Part shown: in pieces, positions 22,071 to 34,228 of the stretch
Numbering within the stretch: the first letter of the stretch is position 1
Layout of the letters: each line of letters starts with the position of its first letter
DNA from: Melieria omissa
Taxonomy: Eukaryota; Arthropoda; Insecta; Diptera; Ulidiidae
DNA: 64,000 nucleotides
Reading direction: 5' to 3'
Assembly: GCA_963971225.1 (NCBI GenBank)
Contig: OZ020267.1
Coordinates: forward strand, 47,439,993-47,503,992
The notes under the pieces: generated by a model
Told to the model about the DNA's origin: nothing
The model's database searches: none
The model's input: only the letters and a program-made list of their open reading frames with translations
Made by a program: the position numbers and the translations under genes

Positions 22071-23887
22071 CCGTTAGAGGTCGTCTGCCGCCTGCTCTTC
22101 TCAACCATCAATCGGGTTCTCATACCGGTTGGTGGGGGGAAGGACTAGAGCGGAAACTAGACTAGACCTCCTCGTGGTGGCCAGCGGTAACAGCTACTTC
22201 GGGTAGGGTCTTGTCTCTGCCCGTTAGTGGCTGGCTAACTAGTAATTCCCCTTTTAATTTCCCACATCCCACTACTTCTTTATTTTACTCTATTTTCCCT
22301 TCCCCCCCCCACTAATCCAAGGTGTCACGCGACCCGTGCCTATTGGATGGTTTGCAGCCAGGGGTAATACCGGCTGTATATGAACGGAGCCTCTCTGATA
22401 CCTGCCCGCCTCAGAGAGTAACTATGGGCTTACCATGCTACCGGGGCTATGGCACGGTGGACCTCCCTTTCCCAAACACTCGTGGGATTTATACATGGAG
22501 AAAAAATTTAAAAACATCAATTCGATAACGGGAACTTATACCGCATCACAACTGGCGAATCAGGTGGAGCGTATCAAAGATACTGATTCCCAGGTATCTA
22601 CTCCTCGGAGTAAGAAGACGGCTGACGGTATCTGGAAAATTTGGCGTCAGAGCTGGTAAATTTGGGCCAAAGTCAGAACGGACAGTGACGAAGGACCAAC
22701 GGAAGGAAAGTAGGGTGGTAGTGGGGTATGCGGGCGCTTCGGCACCCAAGGACGCGATACCACAACCCTCGACCAGTACTGATCTGAAATCTGGACAGAT
22801 TCTCAAGCTGCGTAAGCTCGAAAATGCAAGGAGAGAAACGGCGTTGAGCGGCGCAGGGTTAAGGTGGTATCTGCGCTATCTCAATGACGGCTTAACGCCG
22901 GAGCAGGCCAAACAAAAGGTCTTGGACCACGTGAAACCCTCTTTGCCTGATGCGAAGAAGCGGGGCGCAACCGAGATCAGTCCTCAGGAGGGCAATATAG
23001 CCAGAAAGTCCAAAACTGAGTACCGGACGCGGACGGTTCCGAAGCAGAAAAAGGGTTTCAGGAGGCCAGGTTGCTCGTATGCCAGTGCTGCCAAGAGCGG
23101 TAGACTGGCGATACTCCCGACATATTTCCCTGTTGGCATACTCTCTAGAGAGGAACTGGGACAGATCGAGACGCGCTCGTAGCAGAGATGTGCAAGAGCT
23201 GGAGGTCTAAACCTTAGTTCGACGGCATCCATTTTCGACCAGGCCTCAACTGGTGGACTGTGCGAGCGCGGACACTGCAGAATGACTGAGAGGCCTAGTC
23301 CCCATTCTACCTGGCTGGAAGGGGTGGCGTTGACTACGAGCGATGGGGACCGTATACCCGGCGTGCACATGTTAACCGTCTACCTCCCGAAGGTGGCAGG
23401 GAAGGACAATAAGCAGCTCCTTGATCTCCTCATTGCACAAAATGAGGGGCTGCAGATAAATTTGTAGAGGATCTTCCGTTCGAGGGACGAGAAGATGGGA
23501 AAGGTCCTGACGATTGGGGTTGATGACTAATCGCTGGAGGACATTAAGAAGAGTAACAGTGTCCTGAGGTACAGGTTTGGAACTGTACCGGTTCATGTCC
23601 ATAAGCGCCGCGAACAACCTAAGGCGGCCGAAACGCCGGCAGCCAAGACTCCAGCGGAGGCCAGCACGGCTATTTCGGAGGAGGTGGCTACCCTGGTTGA
23701 AAAGAAAGCAGCCAGCAGCGATGTCGTCGTGGAAATTACTCTGTTACCTCAAGAAGTTGAGGGGATTGACGCGATTGACCTCTCGATGCTGAGCATGGCC
23801 GCGGACGATGAAGACTCTAACAGAGTCACCCTGTCGGACCTGGATAAGGAGGGGGTCTGACGGAGGAAGAAGGCGGCGGCGACAAAT
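22071..23887 (+). pseudogene. LOA-like LINE (longest copy): 5' UTR and ORF1
   Basis: GC-rich relative to its surroundings. The ORF1 frame from 22685 reads GLRWYLRYLNDGLTPEQAKQ, then PGCSYASAAKSGRLAILPTY, FPVGILSREELGQIE and, in other frames, PGVHMLTVYLPKVAGKDNKQ, LLDLLIAQNEGLQ and VLTIGVDD. This is the gag-like RNA-binding protein of LOA elements (DUF4780 type). Stops at 23180, 23467 and 23530 interrupt it. An acidic C-terminal stretch (DLSMLSMAADDEDSNRVTLS) ends at a TGA near 23858. Confidence 0.78.
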
Positions 23888-26800
23888 ATGGCAGCCATGA
23901 CCAGCACTGCAGTTGCGCAAATAAATCTGCATGACGCGAAGGCCACGTCTGCCGTCATCGCGAGAGCAATCCTCAGGTCTAAACTGAGTGTGGTGCTGGT
24001 CCAGGAACCCTGGGTTTGCAGGGACCAAATCAAGGGTTTGGCGGAAAAGAACATCCAGTTAATTTGAGATATTAGCAGCAATAACCCAAGAGCCTGTATG
24101 TTACTAACCAGTTGTTTGAATTTTACCTGTCTTTCATAATTCCTTTCCAGAGATCTGGTCGCGATACAAATCCCGGTCAACATAAACGGGACCGCGCAGA
24201 ACATCGTGCTGGCCACAGGCTACTTCCCAGGAGAAGACGATCTTGCCCCGCCAGAGTTAGTCTCTAAACTGGTGAGGTACTGTGAGCAGAAGAAGCTGCC
24301 TCTGGTACTTGGATGTGATGCCAAAACATACAGCGAAGCCTGGGGAAACAGCGACGAAAACCAAAGTGGTGAGTACCTTCTTGAGTTCATTGTCAGTAGT
24401 AAACTAGAGATCTTTAACGTGGGAAACATACCAATGTTTGTAACCAGTACGAGAGAGGAGGTCCTAGATATTACCATAGGAAACACTCTAAGCTCCGGTC
24501 TGCTTAGAAACTGGAGGGTATCCAGTGAACCCTCAATGTCAGGCCATAGAATCATAAGGTTGGACATTGCGGGGGCCGCTTCGGTCAGGAGAATTTTAAG
24601 AAACCCCAGGAAGACAGACTGGGAAAAGTTTCATGAGACAGTGAGTGCAAATTCCACCAACCTGGGGGGAGGGGACAAAATCAGGAACTCATTGGAGCTG
24701 GATACAGCAGTAGCGTGCTTCAATAAGACGATTATTGACGCATACGAAACTATCTGTCCTGTTAGTAGGGTAGAATCTTCTAGGGATGTGCCCTGGTAGA
24801 ATAAGGACCTTAGTATACTGGGAATTAAGGTTCGCAGGCTCTTCAACCTGGTTGAACGTACAGGGAGTTGGTCCGAGTATAAGAACACTGACCCAATACA
24901 ATAAGGAGATCAGGGAATCTAAGCGCAGGAACTTTAGAAATTTCTGTGAGAATTTAGATAAAACCTCATAGGCATCTAGACTCTATGAGATTATGGCAAA
25001 AGGCAACAGTCTGTCCTCTAGTAGCCTCAGGAAGAGCAACGGGGAGTTTACCGAGGAGGAGAAGGCAAAGCTATTCCTGGATACTCACTTCTCGGGGTCT
25101 GTTGCTTGGAGGGAAAAGGGGCAGGCTGAGGCACTCTGCAGAATCTCTAGAAGAGATTGGTTAGTGGCAATGGAGGGGAGATTGCGGTGGGCGGTGTGTA
25201 CCTTCAAACCACTTAAATCTCCTGGACCCGATGGCATTTTTCCGGCCCTACTACAGAAAGGGATGGACGACATTAAACGTGATCTCCTGAGAATAGCTAG
25301 AGCCAGTCTGGCGCCGGGATATATACCAGAAGCCTGGAGGAGAGCAAAGGTGATCTTTCTACCGAAGTTCGGGAAAAAGCACCCCCCTCACCTGAAGTCC
25401 TTTAGACCGATTTGCCTGACTTCATTTGTACTGAAGACTCTAGAGAAAGTTGTAGATAGCTACGTAAGGACGAAAGTCCTAATAGACAAACCCTTACACA
25501 CCTGTCAGCATGCTTACAGAGTAGGGCGCTCCACTGAAACTGCCCTGTACCAGCTGACAGGAGAGATATAGGAGAGTCTAAACGAGAAGGAGATGGCACT
25601 ATATGCCTTCCTGGATATCGATGGGGCTTTTGACAATACCTCTCATATAATCATAGACAGCGCCTTATCCAGCAGGGGGTTAACGGATACCCTGAAATGC
25701 TGGAAAAACAGCACCCTCGCTACTAGGAAGGTGGAGATTCAGACTAGCACGGGCGAGATAATAGGGGCCACCACGACCCGGGGCTGTCGACAAGGTCGTG
25801 TATTATCGCCACTGCTATGGAGCCTCGTGGGTGATGGCCTCCTACAAGAGCTGTCTAACTCTGGACTAATGCTACAGGGTTATGCAGATGATATCGTAAT
25901 CGTATGCAGGGGAAAATTTGAAGATTACCCTGCGGAATAGGATAATCTTAGGGCTAAGGTTAACCAAGAAATCGTGCGTGGAAGTGGGGCTGAATATTAA
26001 TCCGGCCAAAGCCACTATCGTACCCTTTACAAGAAAGTACAAACTTGACGCTCTCAGACCAATCCGTTTGGATGGAATAGATATAGAGTTTCAGTGGGAG
26101 GTGAAATATCTACGTATTAACTAGATCAGAAACTCCACTGGAAGAGGCGCATTGATGAAACGATCAAAAAGGCAACCTGATGACCTGTAGGTGCATAGCA
26201 GGTAAAAGTTGGGGCTGTACAACAGCCATACTGAGATGGATTTATACGATGATCGTGAGGCCTATGATAACGTATGGTTCAGCGGTCTGGGTTAGTAGAA
26301 CCAGCCAGCTGACCACCATCAGGGCGCTCAGTAAGCTCCAAAGACTGGCATGTGTGTGCATAACAGGGGCTATGAGAACGTGTCCGACAGCATCCATGAA
26401 GGTTCTTCTTAACTTACATATACAAACCCAGGCGAAGAGGGCTATCCAACGGATGACTGACCTAAGTATCGGGGCCGAGGGTTTCCTGAGTCGTAAGAAG
26501 ATTGATATTCTTACAAACCAGTATCCCGAGATTGCAATACCGAGAGACACAATCACTCCGAAGCTCTGTTTCACCAAGATATTTAAAGCAAAATTTAGTA
26601 ATAAAATAAGCTGGGTAGATATATCAGAGACATATCTGATAGATCAGTACATGATTTCCTGGTACACGGATGGCTCTCTAACCTAGGAAGGTACAGGAAT
26701 CACGGTGTATGGACCGGGGATTAGATACTCGGCACCTACAGGAAAGCAGACCACCATTTTCCAGGCGGAAATAAACGCCATTGAATGGTGCGCTAACTTC

Positions 26801-27300
26801 AATCTGGTGAGGAAATACCGAAACCGGAGGATCACGATCCTGTCAGACAGCCAAGCGGCAATCAAGGCATTAGGAATGCCTTCAGAAGCTGAATGAACTT
26901 GGTCGTTACAATCAGGTATGGGTCCCGGGTCACGCCGGTATTGATGGGAATGAGCAGGCCGACAAACTTGCAAGAAGGGGGTCGTCTACCCCTTTCGTCG
27001 GCCCAGAACCGAACTCTGTAGGTTCTGTGTGCAGGACAATGAAACTGCAATACACATACTAGGTATATGCCCTGCACTAATGCACAAACGGAAAAAGCAC
27101 CTGGGTGACTTTATTATACCCGCATCGGACTGGATTTCCCAAGGCTTAGGAAATATACTAAGATTCCTTTTGGATACTAGATTCACGGACGAACTGTGAA
27201 GGCCATGAAGAGGCACAATAGATCTTTTAGGTCGCAGTGCACATTCCCCGGCAATAATAATAATACCGTTAGCTGGAACGCTGGTTGGTAAATTGTTATC
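23888..27300 (+). pseudogene. LOA-like LINE (longest copy): ORF2, EN-RT-RNase H
   Basis: ORF2 starts near ATG 23888 with STAVAQINLHDAKATSAVIA, the endonuclease N-terminus. VLVQEPWV, LPLVLGCDAKTYSEAWGNSD and SGHRIIRLD follow as EN motifs up to 24570. RT motifs are FKPLKSPGPDGIFPALLQKG (25205), RPICLTSFVLKTLEKVVDSY, DIDGAFDN, GCRQGRVLSPLLWSLV and GYADDIVIV (YADD at 25881-25892). The RNase H-like domain reads WYTDGSLT (26660), FQAEINAIEW and ILSDSQAAIKAL. A C-x2-C..H..C knuckle lies near 27020. The stretch ends in (AAT)n near 27255. At least eight stops or frameshifts make it inactive, but all domains are present in the right order. Confidence 0.88.
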
Positions 27301-28305
27301 CAAAAAGGAACAAAGCTTTTAACGTTGCCGGACTTAGTGTAAGCGAAATTTCGAAGGAAATCGGTCGTTCTCGTTATGCTATAGCTGGATTTCTAAGCGA
27401 TCCATATAATTAAGCAAAACGACGAAGTACTGTTCGTAAACAAAAGCTGTCTGTCCAGGAAAAGAGTCTAATTTTGTTGAAAGCGAGCAATTCGTTCACC
27501 TCTTGTTTGCAGCTTGCAGCCTTCAGCAGCCGGTCAGTGTCTAAAAGGACTATTTGGCGTTTGTTAAACAACTCGGAAAATATTGTCCGAGCTGTTATGA
27601 AAAAGGCCCCGACACTCCTACCACGCCACAAAACTGCACGAATGCGCGAAATAACCTGGATACTTGCTGGGACATGCCAAACATATTTTACTATGTTAAT
27701 TAACATGACTACAAATGCATATTATTTTCCAAAAGTTTATCTTTCCTGATGAAAAGAAATTTAATTTGGATGGATCAGATAGTTGTCGATGCTCCTGGAG
27801 GGTTTTCAGTAAGGAATCCCTTACATTTTCTTAAAGAAATTTCTGTGAAGGATCTGTGATGGTGTGGGGCGTATTTCACAAACATGGAACGGTCGATTTC
27901 CGCTCCACGATCTCAAGAATTGGCAGTAAGAATATACTGGAGTATTGGATCGCAGCCTTCTTCTATTTTGATTAGAAAACAGATATAAATCAGATATTTT
28001 TATGCAGGATAACGCAGCAATTCATAAAAGTCGGCAAACAACAGGGTTTTAGAATATTGCTCTGGTGAAACTATGGACCGACCAACTTGTTCGCCCGACT
28101 TGATCCCGATTGAAAATATGTGCGGAGTACTTGCCAGGCGTGTCTATGGGGAAATTGAAAATACGACTCTGTTGGGGAGCTAACAATTTTTATTTCAAAG
28201 GACTGGAGCCCCAATTATTGGTTAAGCTTATGAATGTGGGATCGAGTAGGTCATGCTTGGTCAGCAAGCAGCATAACGGTACATTCTCGCTATCGCCGAA
28301 GTGAG
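27300..28305 (+). pseudogene. Tc3/Tc1-like transposase, degenerate
   Basis: Scattered frames show the bipartite N-terminal DNA-binding region (LSVSEISKEIGRSRYAIAGF; SVSKRTIWRLLNNSENIVRA at about 27530-27600). The catalytic part follows: FPDEKKFNLDGSDSCRCSWR with the first Asp, GSVMVWGVFHKHGTVDFRST, and a DLIPIENMCG-like third-Asp region near 28100. The C-terminal part reads KDWSPNYWL. Every segment is in a different frame. Terminal inverted repeats were not identified. Confidence 0.78.
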
Positions 28306-28778
28306 GGGAAGAACGAACGAGCACGAGAGAAGCTAGAAGGAGTTGTAGCGAGTGGTAACACGAAGACGGTCGACGAGTGCCGGTACGGCAACGGTTTTTA
28401 TTTCTTTTTCCATTAAAATCGTTTTTTCACTATTTAATCACTTTTGCATTCAATTTATTTTACCTAATTAATAAACCTACATAATTTCGATGAGAAAACA
28501 GTTGTTTGAAGTTGGAACGAGGGCTGGTACCATTAATTACACTGCTCTACAAAAAATGGGTCAATCGAGTGCACCTAAAAACAAAAGTATTTTCTAGACT
28601 AACTATGGGTCACAGAATACGAAACTAAAAAACCCAACAGTTTTTTTAAAAAGTGTTTTCGAAAAATATTCGAAAAACCAGTTTTTTCCCTTTTGTTTCA
28701 GTTATGAGCACATATCTCGTAAACGAATCTTCCGACTAACACCAAATGGTGGAATGTGAAGCTTTCCAACCTTCGTAT
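28306..28778. other. Unassigned sequence between Tc3 relic and solo LTR
   Basis: No domain or clear terminal repeats recognised. It ends in GTAT, the target duplication of the solo LTR that follows. Confidence 0.35.
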
Positions 28779-29234
28779 TGTTACGAATACTAGTTCTAGT
28801 GGGCTGTTACGTATCACTGGATTGTGCAATTTGAAAATAAAACAACTTTAGTTATGCAAACGCAGTCAATAAAAACCAACTATCACTTTATTTCACCAAT
28901 TTCACACTTCACTGTCTTTACACTTGATTATTTGCTTAATTACTCTGTGTGGCACCTTCACTAGTCAAAATCAGACTGACTCGCTGCGCCGCACCCGGCT
29001 GCCTTTTATACCTGTCCGGCCATCGCGCAGATCGTTCTCGCACATTCCGGAGTGGACTAAAGGCTTCCATGATGATCGCGACCATCATTGCCAGGTTGGA
29101 CCAAAAGTTTCCATCATTGCCAGGTTGGCCTAAAGTTTTCCTTATTATCGCGGCCGTCGTTGGCAGATTGAATTATAGCACAGCACGTAGCGACAGGGTT
29201 GCTTTGCACAGCGACAGACTGTCTTATCGTTACA
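28779..29234 (-). mobile_element. Solo LTR, Gypsy type, antisense
   Basis: 456 bp. The - strand begins TGTAACGATAAGACAG and ends TATTCGTAACA (TG...CA), flanked by GTAT at 28775-28778 and 29235-29238. On that strand it carries a TATA box in AGGTATAAAAGGCAGCCGGG, a downstream AATAAAGTGATAGTTGG poly(A) signal, and an internal 28-bp direct repeat around TTGCCAGGTTGG (about 29085-29145). No internal region remains, so it is the product of LTR-LTR recombination. It is related to the solo LTR at 32354-32737. Confidence 0.88.
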
Positions 29235-29238
29235 GTAT

Positions 29239-31765
29239 GTTGGTTCGGAACGCTTCAATCGAGCCAAGAAAACTGGCTCATCTGCCGACTGGAATTCTCA
29301 CGCCAATGCGCAGAGAGAATACAAGAAGCAGATTAGAGCAGCGAAAAATTCGTCAGGGAGAAGCTTCTGCGGCGAGATTAATGACGTCAATACCTTAAGC
29401 CGTCTTCAGAGAGCTTTGTCTAACGACCCCTGTGCCCGCCTTGGCACTTTGCAAACCGGATGGGAGATTTACCTCCTCAGAGGAGGAAACTCTGAGATTT
29501 TTAATGGATACGCATTTCCCCGGGGACCATCCGTTTTTGGGTTGCAGCTGCGATTCTCACAACCAAAGAGTCAAGTACGAGAAGTGCAAAAAGGCTGCGA
29601 GAATAGTTACGGCGGACAGGGTGGCGGCAGACATTCAGCCCGTACAAGCCCGGGACCTGATAGCATTTATCCAGTTCTTCTTTAAGGGTTTGGGTGTTTT
29701 ACTTCCATATCTCGTGAATATCTATAGGGCCAGCCTAGCCCTAGGCTATGTGCCGACAGCATGGAGGACATCCAGGGCGGTATTCATTCCCAAGCCAGGG
29801 GAGGATTCCTACGATCTGCCTGAATGTTTTCGACCTATTAGCATAACCTCATTTTTGCTGAAGGGACTGGAAAAACTGGTGGACATTTGGCTAAAATCGG
29901 GAACGCTCATTCATCGACCGATTCACGATAGCAAACATGCGTTCCAGATAGGCAAGTCGACGGAAACTTCGTTGGCTGAGCTGACTGCACGGGTTCAACC
30001 GACACTGGACAGGAAGCAATATGCTCTCGCAATTTTTCAGACATCGAAGGCGCCTTTGATAGTCCGCTCTTCAGCAGAATTGAGGGACACTCAGGCTTAA
30101 GAGGATTAACCCAGTAATTGTTGATTGGATCCTCTCAATGCTTAAGTGCTGCATCACTACTGCCACTCTGGGCAGTTATACAACCTCGGTGCAGTCTGTA
30201 AAATGATTTGCACAAGGAAGGGTTTTGTCAACTACCCTTGGGAACGTATTGGTCGACTCTCTTCTGATAAAGCTTCATCAGTGTGGTTTTCCAACTATAG
30301 GGTATGCGGACGACCTTTGCGTGGTCATCAGCGGTAGTGACCCACAACTGCTCTGCAATCGCATGCAATCAGCATTGAGCAAAACGGTCTGTTAATCCCG
30401 TGAAAACAGAAATGATTTTGTGCACGTCAAGGTGAAAGTTACACTGGTCTGGAACTTGTTGATAGGGTCAAATACTTAAATATTTGGCTTATTTCAAAGC
30501 ACCTCTTCACTGATCATATTTAGATTCGTGTTGAAAAAGGAACCAAGGTACTATGGCAATGCTGAAGGATGTTTGGCCGATCATGGGGCTTTGCTCTCGG
30601 CTCGTCTATTGGACCTACACCAGCATTGTAAAATCGTATATCCTTTATGGAGCCTTAAATGGTGGTCAAAGGCGTATCCTAGAAGGCGACAGTTGGACAA
30701 GCTGCAACATCTCTTATGCAGCAGTATAACAGGCGCCACCCCACTGTTGCCAAGGAGGTCCTTCTATGCCTCCCCCCTGCACCTGGCTGCAGAAAACGAG
30801 GCCAGACGAGCAGCATATCGTTTTGAGGTGCTGCGTGGCAGGAAACCCGGTAGAGCCCTTTTTACAACTCTTCCATCAGAAAGAGGAGGTGCCGTTGATG
30901 CTCAGTGTGCTGAGCTTATGCCTCGTTGTAGGTTTTACACAGTCATCCCTGATCGATCGGAGTTTATGAACCACCGCTGAAAGGGCTTCAAGCCTGATTC
31001 GGCAGGCTTACTTTGAAATGATAACATTTAACTCTTCTTTCCACTTGGTAGTCACACCTCCGTTTTTTAAGCGAAAGTGTTTGCCATATCGGTAGCGGTA
31101 CTGGAACTACGGCGGAGGAGTAGGTTTGGGTGCGACATATATATCCGTTTCGACAGCCAAACGGCTATCAAGGCTTGTTCGGCAATGTAGACAAGATCCA
31201 AAATTGTTCGAGAAGCTATCTGCAGACTAAACGAGTTGAGCACCGAACATGTCGTCACACTTTTGTTGGTACCTTTCATTTTGATGTCGAGGGTAACGAA
31301 TAAGCGGGCGAGCTCGTCAGCGCTGTATCTTTGGTCCGATTTGTACGGCCTGAACCAGCTGTAGCTTATCTGGCCACTGGAACAATTTCGCGGCGTGTAG
31401 GCAGTAGAAGATGTTTATTGACGCGCCTAGGATCAACAGAACAAAATAAATGCTGGGCCTAGCAAAGAATGATTTGAGAACTATCATTGGGCTCATCACC
31501 GGGTTTAGCCCTTTCAACGAGTACCTCTCTAAAATTGGAGCCAAAGACTCGGCTTCATGTGACATGTGCCCTGAGGGTGACGAACACTCGGCGCACTTTA
31601 TAAGTGAGTGCCCAGCTTTCGAGCAGCTCAGGCTCATGTGCCTTGTAATATGATCCTTCAGGAGGATGACCACCGTGATCTTGAGTTATTGGATGTGCTT
31701 GGATTTGCGAAAGCAACGCTCCGGCTGCTTATGGGTACCTCTTAGGGCAACTGCAACAGTTCACT
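29239..31765 (+). pseudogene. LOA-like LINE, ORF2 (RT and RNase H) remnant
   Basis: Domain order: linker FTSSEEETLRFLMDTHFPGD (29460), SPGPDSIYP, GYVPTAWRTSRAVFIPKPGE (29745), CFRPISITSFLLKGLEKLVD, HAFQIGKSTETSLAELT, GYADDLCVV (YADD at 30303-30314), LQHLLCSSITGATPLLPRRS and LHLAAENEARRAAYRFEVLR (30780). Around 31140-31220 lies an RNase H-like FDSQTAIKACSA, and a C-x2-C knuckle SCDMCPEGDEHSAHFISECP is at 31555-31615. It is a lineage different from the 22-27 kb copy. Endonuclease and ORF1 are absent. Many frameshifts. Confidence 0.82.
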
Positions 31766-31974
31766 GTTGACTGGTTCTGCCGTGGGCAGTGCTGCTGTTT
31801 TCAATTATTTTTCAGTAGTACAATTTATGTTTTTTGGGTAGTATTTATGGACTTTGAGTAGTACACATGCATATTTTCTTAACAGTGTAAAAAGTCGCAC
31901 GGATTCATCAACTACTAAATCAAATACCAAGTTTCCAAACACATTGGCAATTTTATTTATAGAAAAGTGAAAGA

Positions 31975-32258
31975 AGTTACAAGAATCGCACAAGTGCGCT
32001 CTTGGCAGGCAATGGCAGAACCTCCAAGTGTGAACGAAAAACTGCCAATCGCCGTTCGGATTCGGCGTTAAACTGTAGGTCCCCTTCCCCTCCCTTTCCC
32101 CTTCCGCTTGAAATGTGTGCTGTAACATATGTTGGCAAAACAGTGTTGCATACACAGTTCAAAAACGGGTGAAATATGTGGTATCACAATGGGCCTTTCA
32201 GGCCTCCGAGTGTGTGTCTTATAGAGGCAGTCACCGCAACCCAACCTAACCTACTATA
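31975..32258 (+). repeat. SINE family B copy with LOA-like 3' tail
   Basis: Reads GTGCGCTCTTGGCAGGCAAT, the core TCGCCGTTCGGATTCGGCGT, AAACTGTAGGTCCCC, then the tail ATGTGGTATCACAATGGGCC, GGCCTCCGAGTGTGTGTCTT and CACCGCAACCCAACCTAACC. The 5' tRNA-like head is truncated. It is almost identical to 59848-59970 over the shared 3' part, suggesting fairly recent spread. Confidence 0.85.
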
Positions 32259-32353
32259 TACTAATAGTTATTTGTTCGAAATTGATTTAAAATCTTCAAA
32301 TATAGATATTTTATTTATTACAGTTATATTATTAATTTTTCAATATTTATTAT

Positions 32354-32737
32354 TGTAACGATGAGGCACTCTGTTGCTGTGCTATGCATGAATGCTTTTA
32401 CGAGCATACTTTTAGGCATGCACTTTGAAGTACTGCCGGCATGCTATAATTCCGATATGGCAAGGATGATTCACGAATGGTAATGGAATGTGCAAGAACC
32501 ATCGGCGCGATAAAGCAAACAAGTATAAAAGGCAGCAGTGTGCAGCGCAGAGGGACGATTCTGATTCGAGCAAGAAAAGGGGAAACATGCAATAGTAGTA
32601 GTGTAAAGTAGTAACAAGTGTAAATTTGTAAATAAAGTGATGATTGGTTTCTGACTGCGTTTTGCGCTGAATAATTAAAGTGGTTTTATTTTCAAGCACA
32701 ATTCAGATACGAATTTAGAGAAGTAATTTTCGTAACA
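32354..32737 (+). mobile_element. Solo LTR, Gypsy type
   Basis: 384 bp, TGTAACGATGAGGC ... TTTTCGTAACA, with TTAT duplicated at 32350-32353 and 32738-32741. It has a TATA box in AAGTATAAAAGGCAGCAGTG and a poly(A) signal in TAAATAAAGTGATGATTGG. It shares the promoter box and the 3' third (GACTGCGTTT, then GTGGTTTTATTTTCAA) with the solo LTR at 28779-29234, so both belong to one family. No internal sequence remains. Confidence 0.88.
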
Positions 32738-32749
32738 TTATAATTAAAT

Positions 32750-32750
<1 letters not shown>

Positions 32751-32780
<30 letters not shown>

Positions 32781-33300
32781 TATTCTTTATTCAATTGTTT
32801 AACAAATATTACAGAAATAATTTAATTAACAATAGATAACATTTCTGATAAAGAATTTACGACAATGACCTTTAAGTCGTCTGTCGGAAAAAAGGAAAAT
32901 ACATTACTCTAACATAAAGATATACATACATATTAACAGAATTCATTTACAATTAAACTCCTATATTTTAAAGCATCAGTGACATACAAAACAAGACAAT
33001 CCCATCCACCTACGCCAATTCCATTTAGCTTGTTTACAATTTCATCTTGAGTTAAAAAGAACTTTCCAAGATATCGATATCTGATTCTTTTCAAAATTGG
33101 ACACCTACCCAGAAAATGTGTTATATTTTCTAACTCGTTCAAATTACAAAGACTGCAGTTTAGATTTCTGTGACCCCCAAGAATTATCAAATCGCACCTG
33201 GCCTTCAAAATCCACATTATTCTATATTTTTCAAGATTGTCATTCAAGTAGCTTTTACCGATGTTATGATCTAAGTCTTTATATATACGTGAACTTTTAA
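32751..33300 (-). pseudogene. LINE 3' end with (TATC)n tail
   Basis: On the - strand ORF2 ends with EKYRIMWILKARCDLIILGG, then CSLCNLNELENITHFLGRCP (a C-x2-C...H...C knuckle), ILKRIRYRYLGKFFLTQDEI, VNKLNG and LYVTDALKYRSLIVNEFC (33247 down to 32933). About 150 bp of 3' UTR ends in a (TATC)n run (32751-32782, TAGA repeats on +). The tetranucleotide run is the element's own tail, not an independent microsatellite. 5'-truncated. Confidence 0.7.
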
Positions 33301-33591
33301 GAGCCCTTTCCCATGATTTTATATATATAATTAAATATATGTAAATCTATATAAATCTAAATTAAAATATTTATTTATTAGTTATTTTATTTATTCATTT
33401 ATCATCCCGTAATTAAAATTCGAGCGATTACGCGTGGAAGCTGAAATCAATGAATGTTGTTAATGTAAAAAGGGAAAGGTTTTTTATAAATTAATATTTA
33501 CAATAACATATATTTGTTCATATTATTCGTTATAAGTAAATATAAAATACAAAAAATTATGCTTCGTGCATTCAACTCAAACTCCACAAAG

Positions 33592-33720
33592 TATTTGCGG
33601 TACCTCATGCTGTCTAAATCTTCCGACATACTCCGCATCTTCCGCAAATATTTGCGGTACCGCATATGCAGTTTCAAACCTTCCAACATACTCAACACCT
33701 TCCGCAAGTATTTGCGTAAC
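33592..33720. repeat. Short tandem repeat, two 57-60 bp units
   Basis: TATTTGCGGTACC starts at 33592 and 33649 and returns as TATTTGCGTAAC at 33709. Each unit contains TTCCNACATACTC and CTTCCGCAA. The repeat unit is also open in several frames, so the ORFs across it are chance. It may be part of an LTR or a non-autonomous element; a TATA-like GTATAAATAAATG lies downstream at about 33890. Confidence 0.6.
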
Positions 33721-34224
33721 AACGAGAAGGAAGTCTGCAAGCATCGAGTAGCAACGAGAAGTTGCTCGCTCAGCGTCGCGTAACAATGTGCAGTTACTCG
33801 ACAATTTAGAGGGACCGAAAAATGAGTACATTTTTTCGGCTTCTCTTCGGACACGTGTTCCGTTTTTAAAACTGCACGTGAAGGCATCGAGTATAAATAA
33901 ATGTATGCAGCTCTCTAGTATATAAACATACTCATATAAACTTATGCTTTACTATGCAAACGAACAAAAGTGAGGTTAGTGTACTCCTGTGTGTAAGGGG
34001 TTGGTGGGGTCAACCTTTGTTATCCCAAAAATGATGTTGTTACGATCATTATTGGGGCGTTGTAGTTTGGCTCACTAAGCTATTTTCTGGGCATTGCTGA
34101 CTAGGGCATCCAAGAATAATGAACGTTTTCAGCACTCATACATATACACGTATGTATGTATGTTCAACAGCATTATGAATGCATACCGAGATTGCTCAAA
34201 AACCTTGGACAACAGTGTATGCGT
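33721..34224. other. Unassigned sequence
   Basis: No gene recognised. It contains TATA-like AT-rich words and a (GTAT)n-like run near 34150. Confidence 0.35.
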
Positions 34225-34228
34225 TTAA

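Noticed and set aside
23744..24216. Long - strand ORFs opposite the LOA element (e.g. 155 aa at 23749-24216)
   Set aside because: They are antisense to LOA ORF1/endonuclease; GC-rich LINE coding sequence often leaves the opposite strand open.
33592..33720. CRISPR-like repeat array
   Set aside because: This is an insect-type eukaryotic sequence with only two degenerate tandem units and no spacer structure. No CRISPR arrays are present in the window.
33498..33887. Overlapping ORFs on both strands around 33.5-33.9 kb
   Set aside because: They read through a short tandem repeat in several frames, which keeps frames open by chance.
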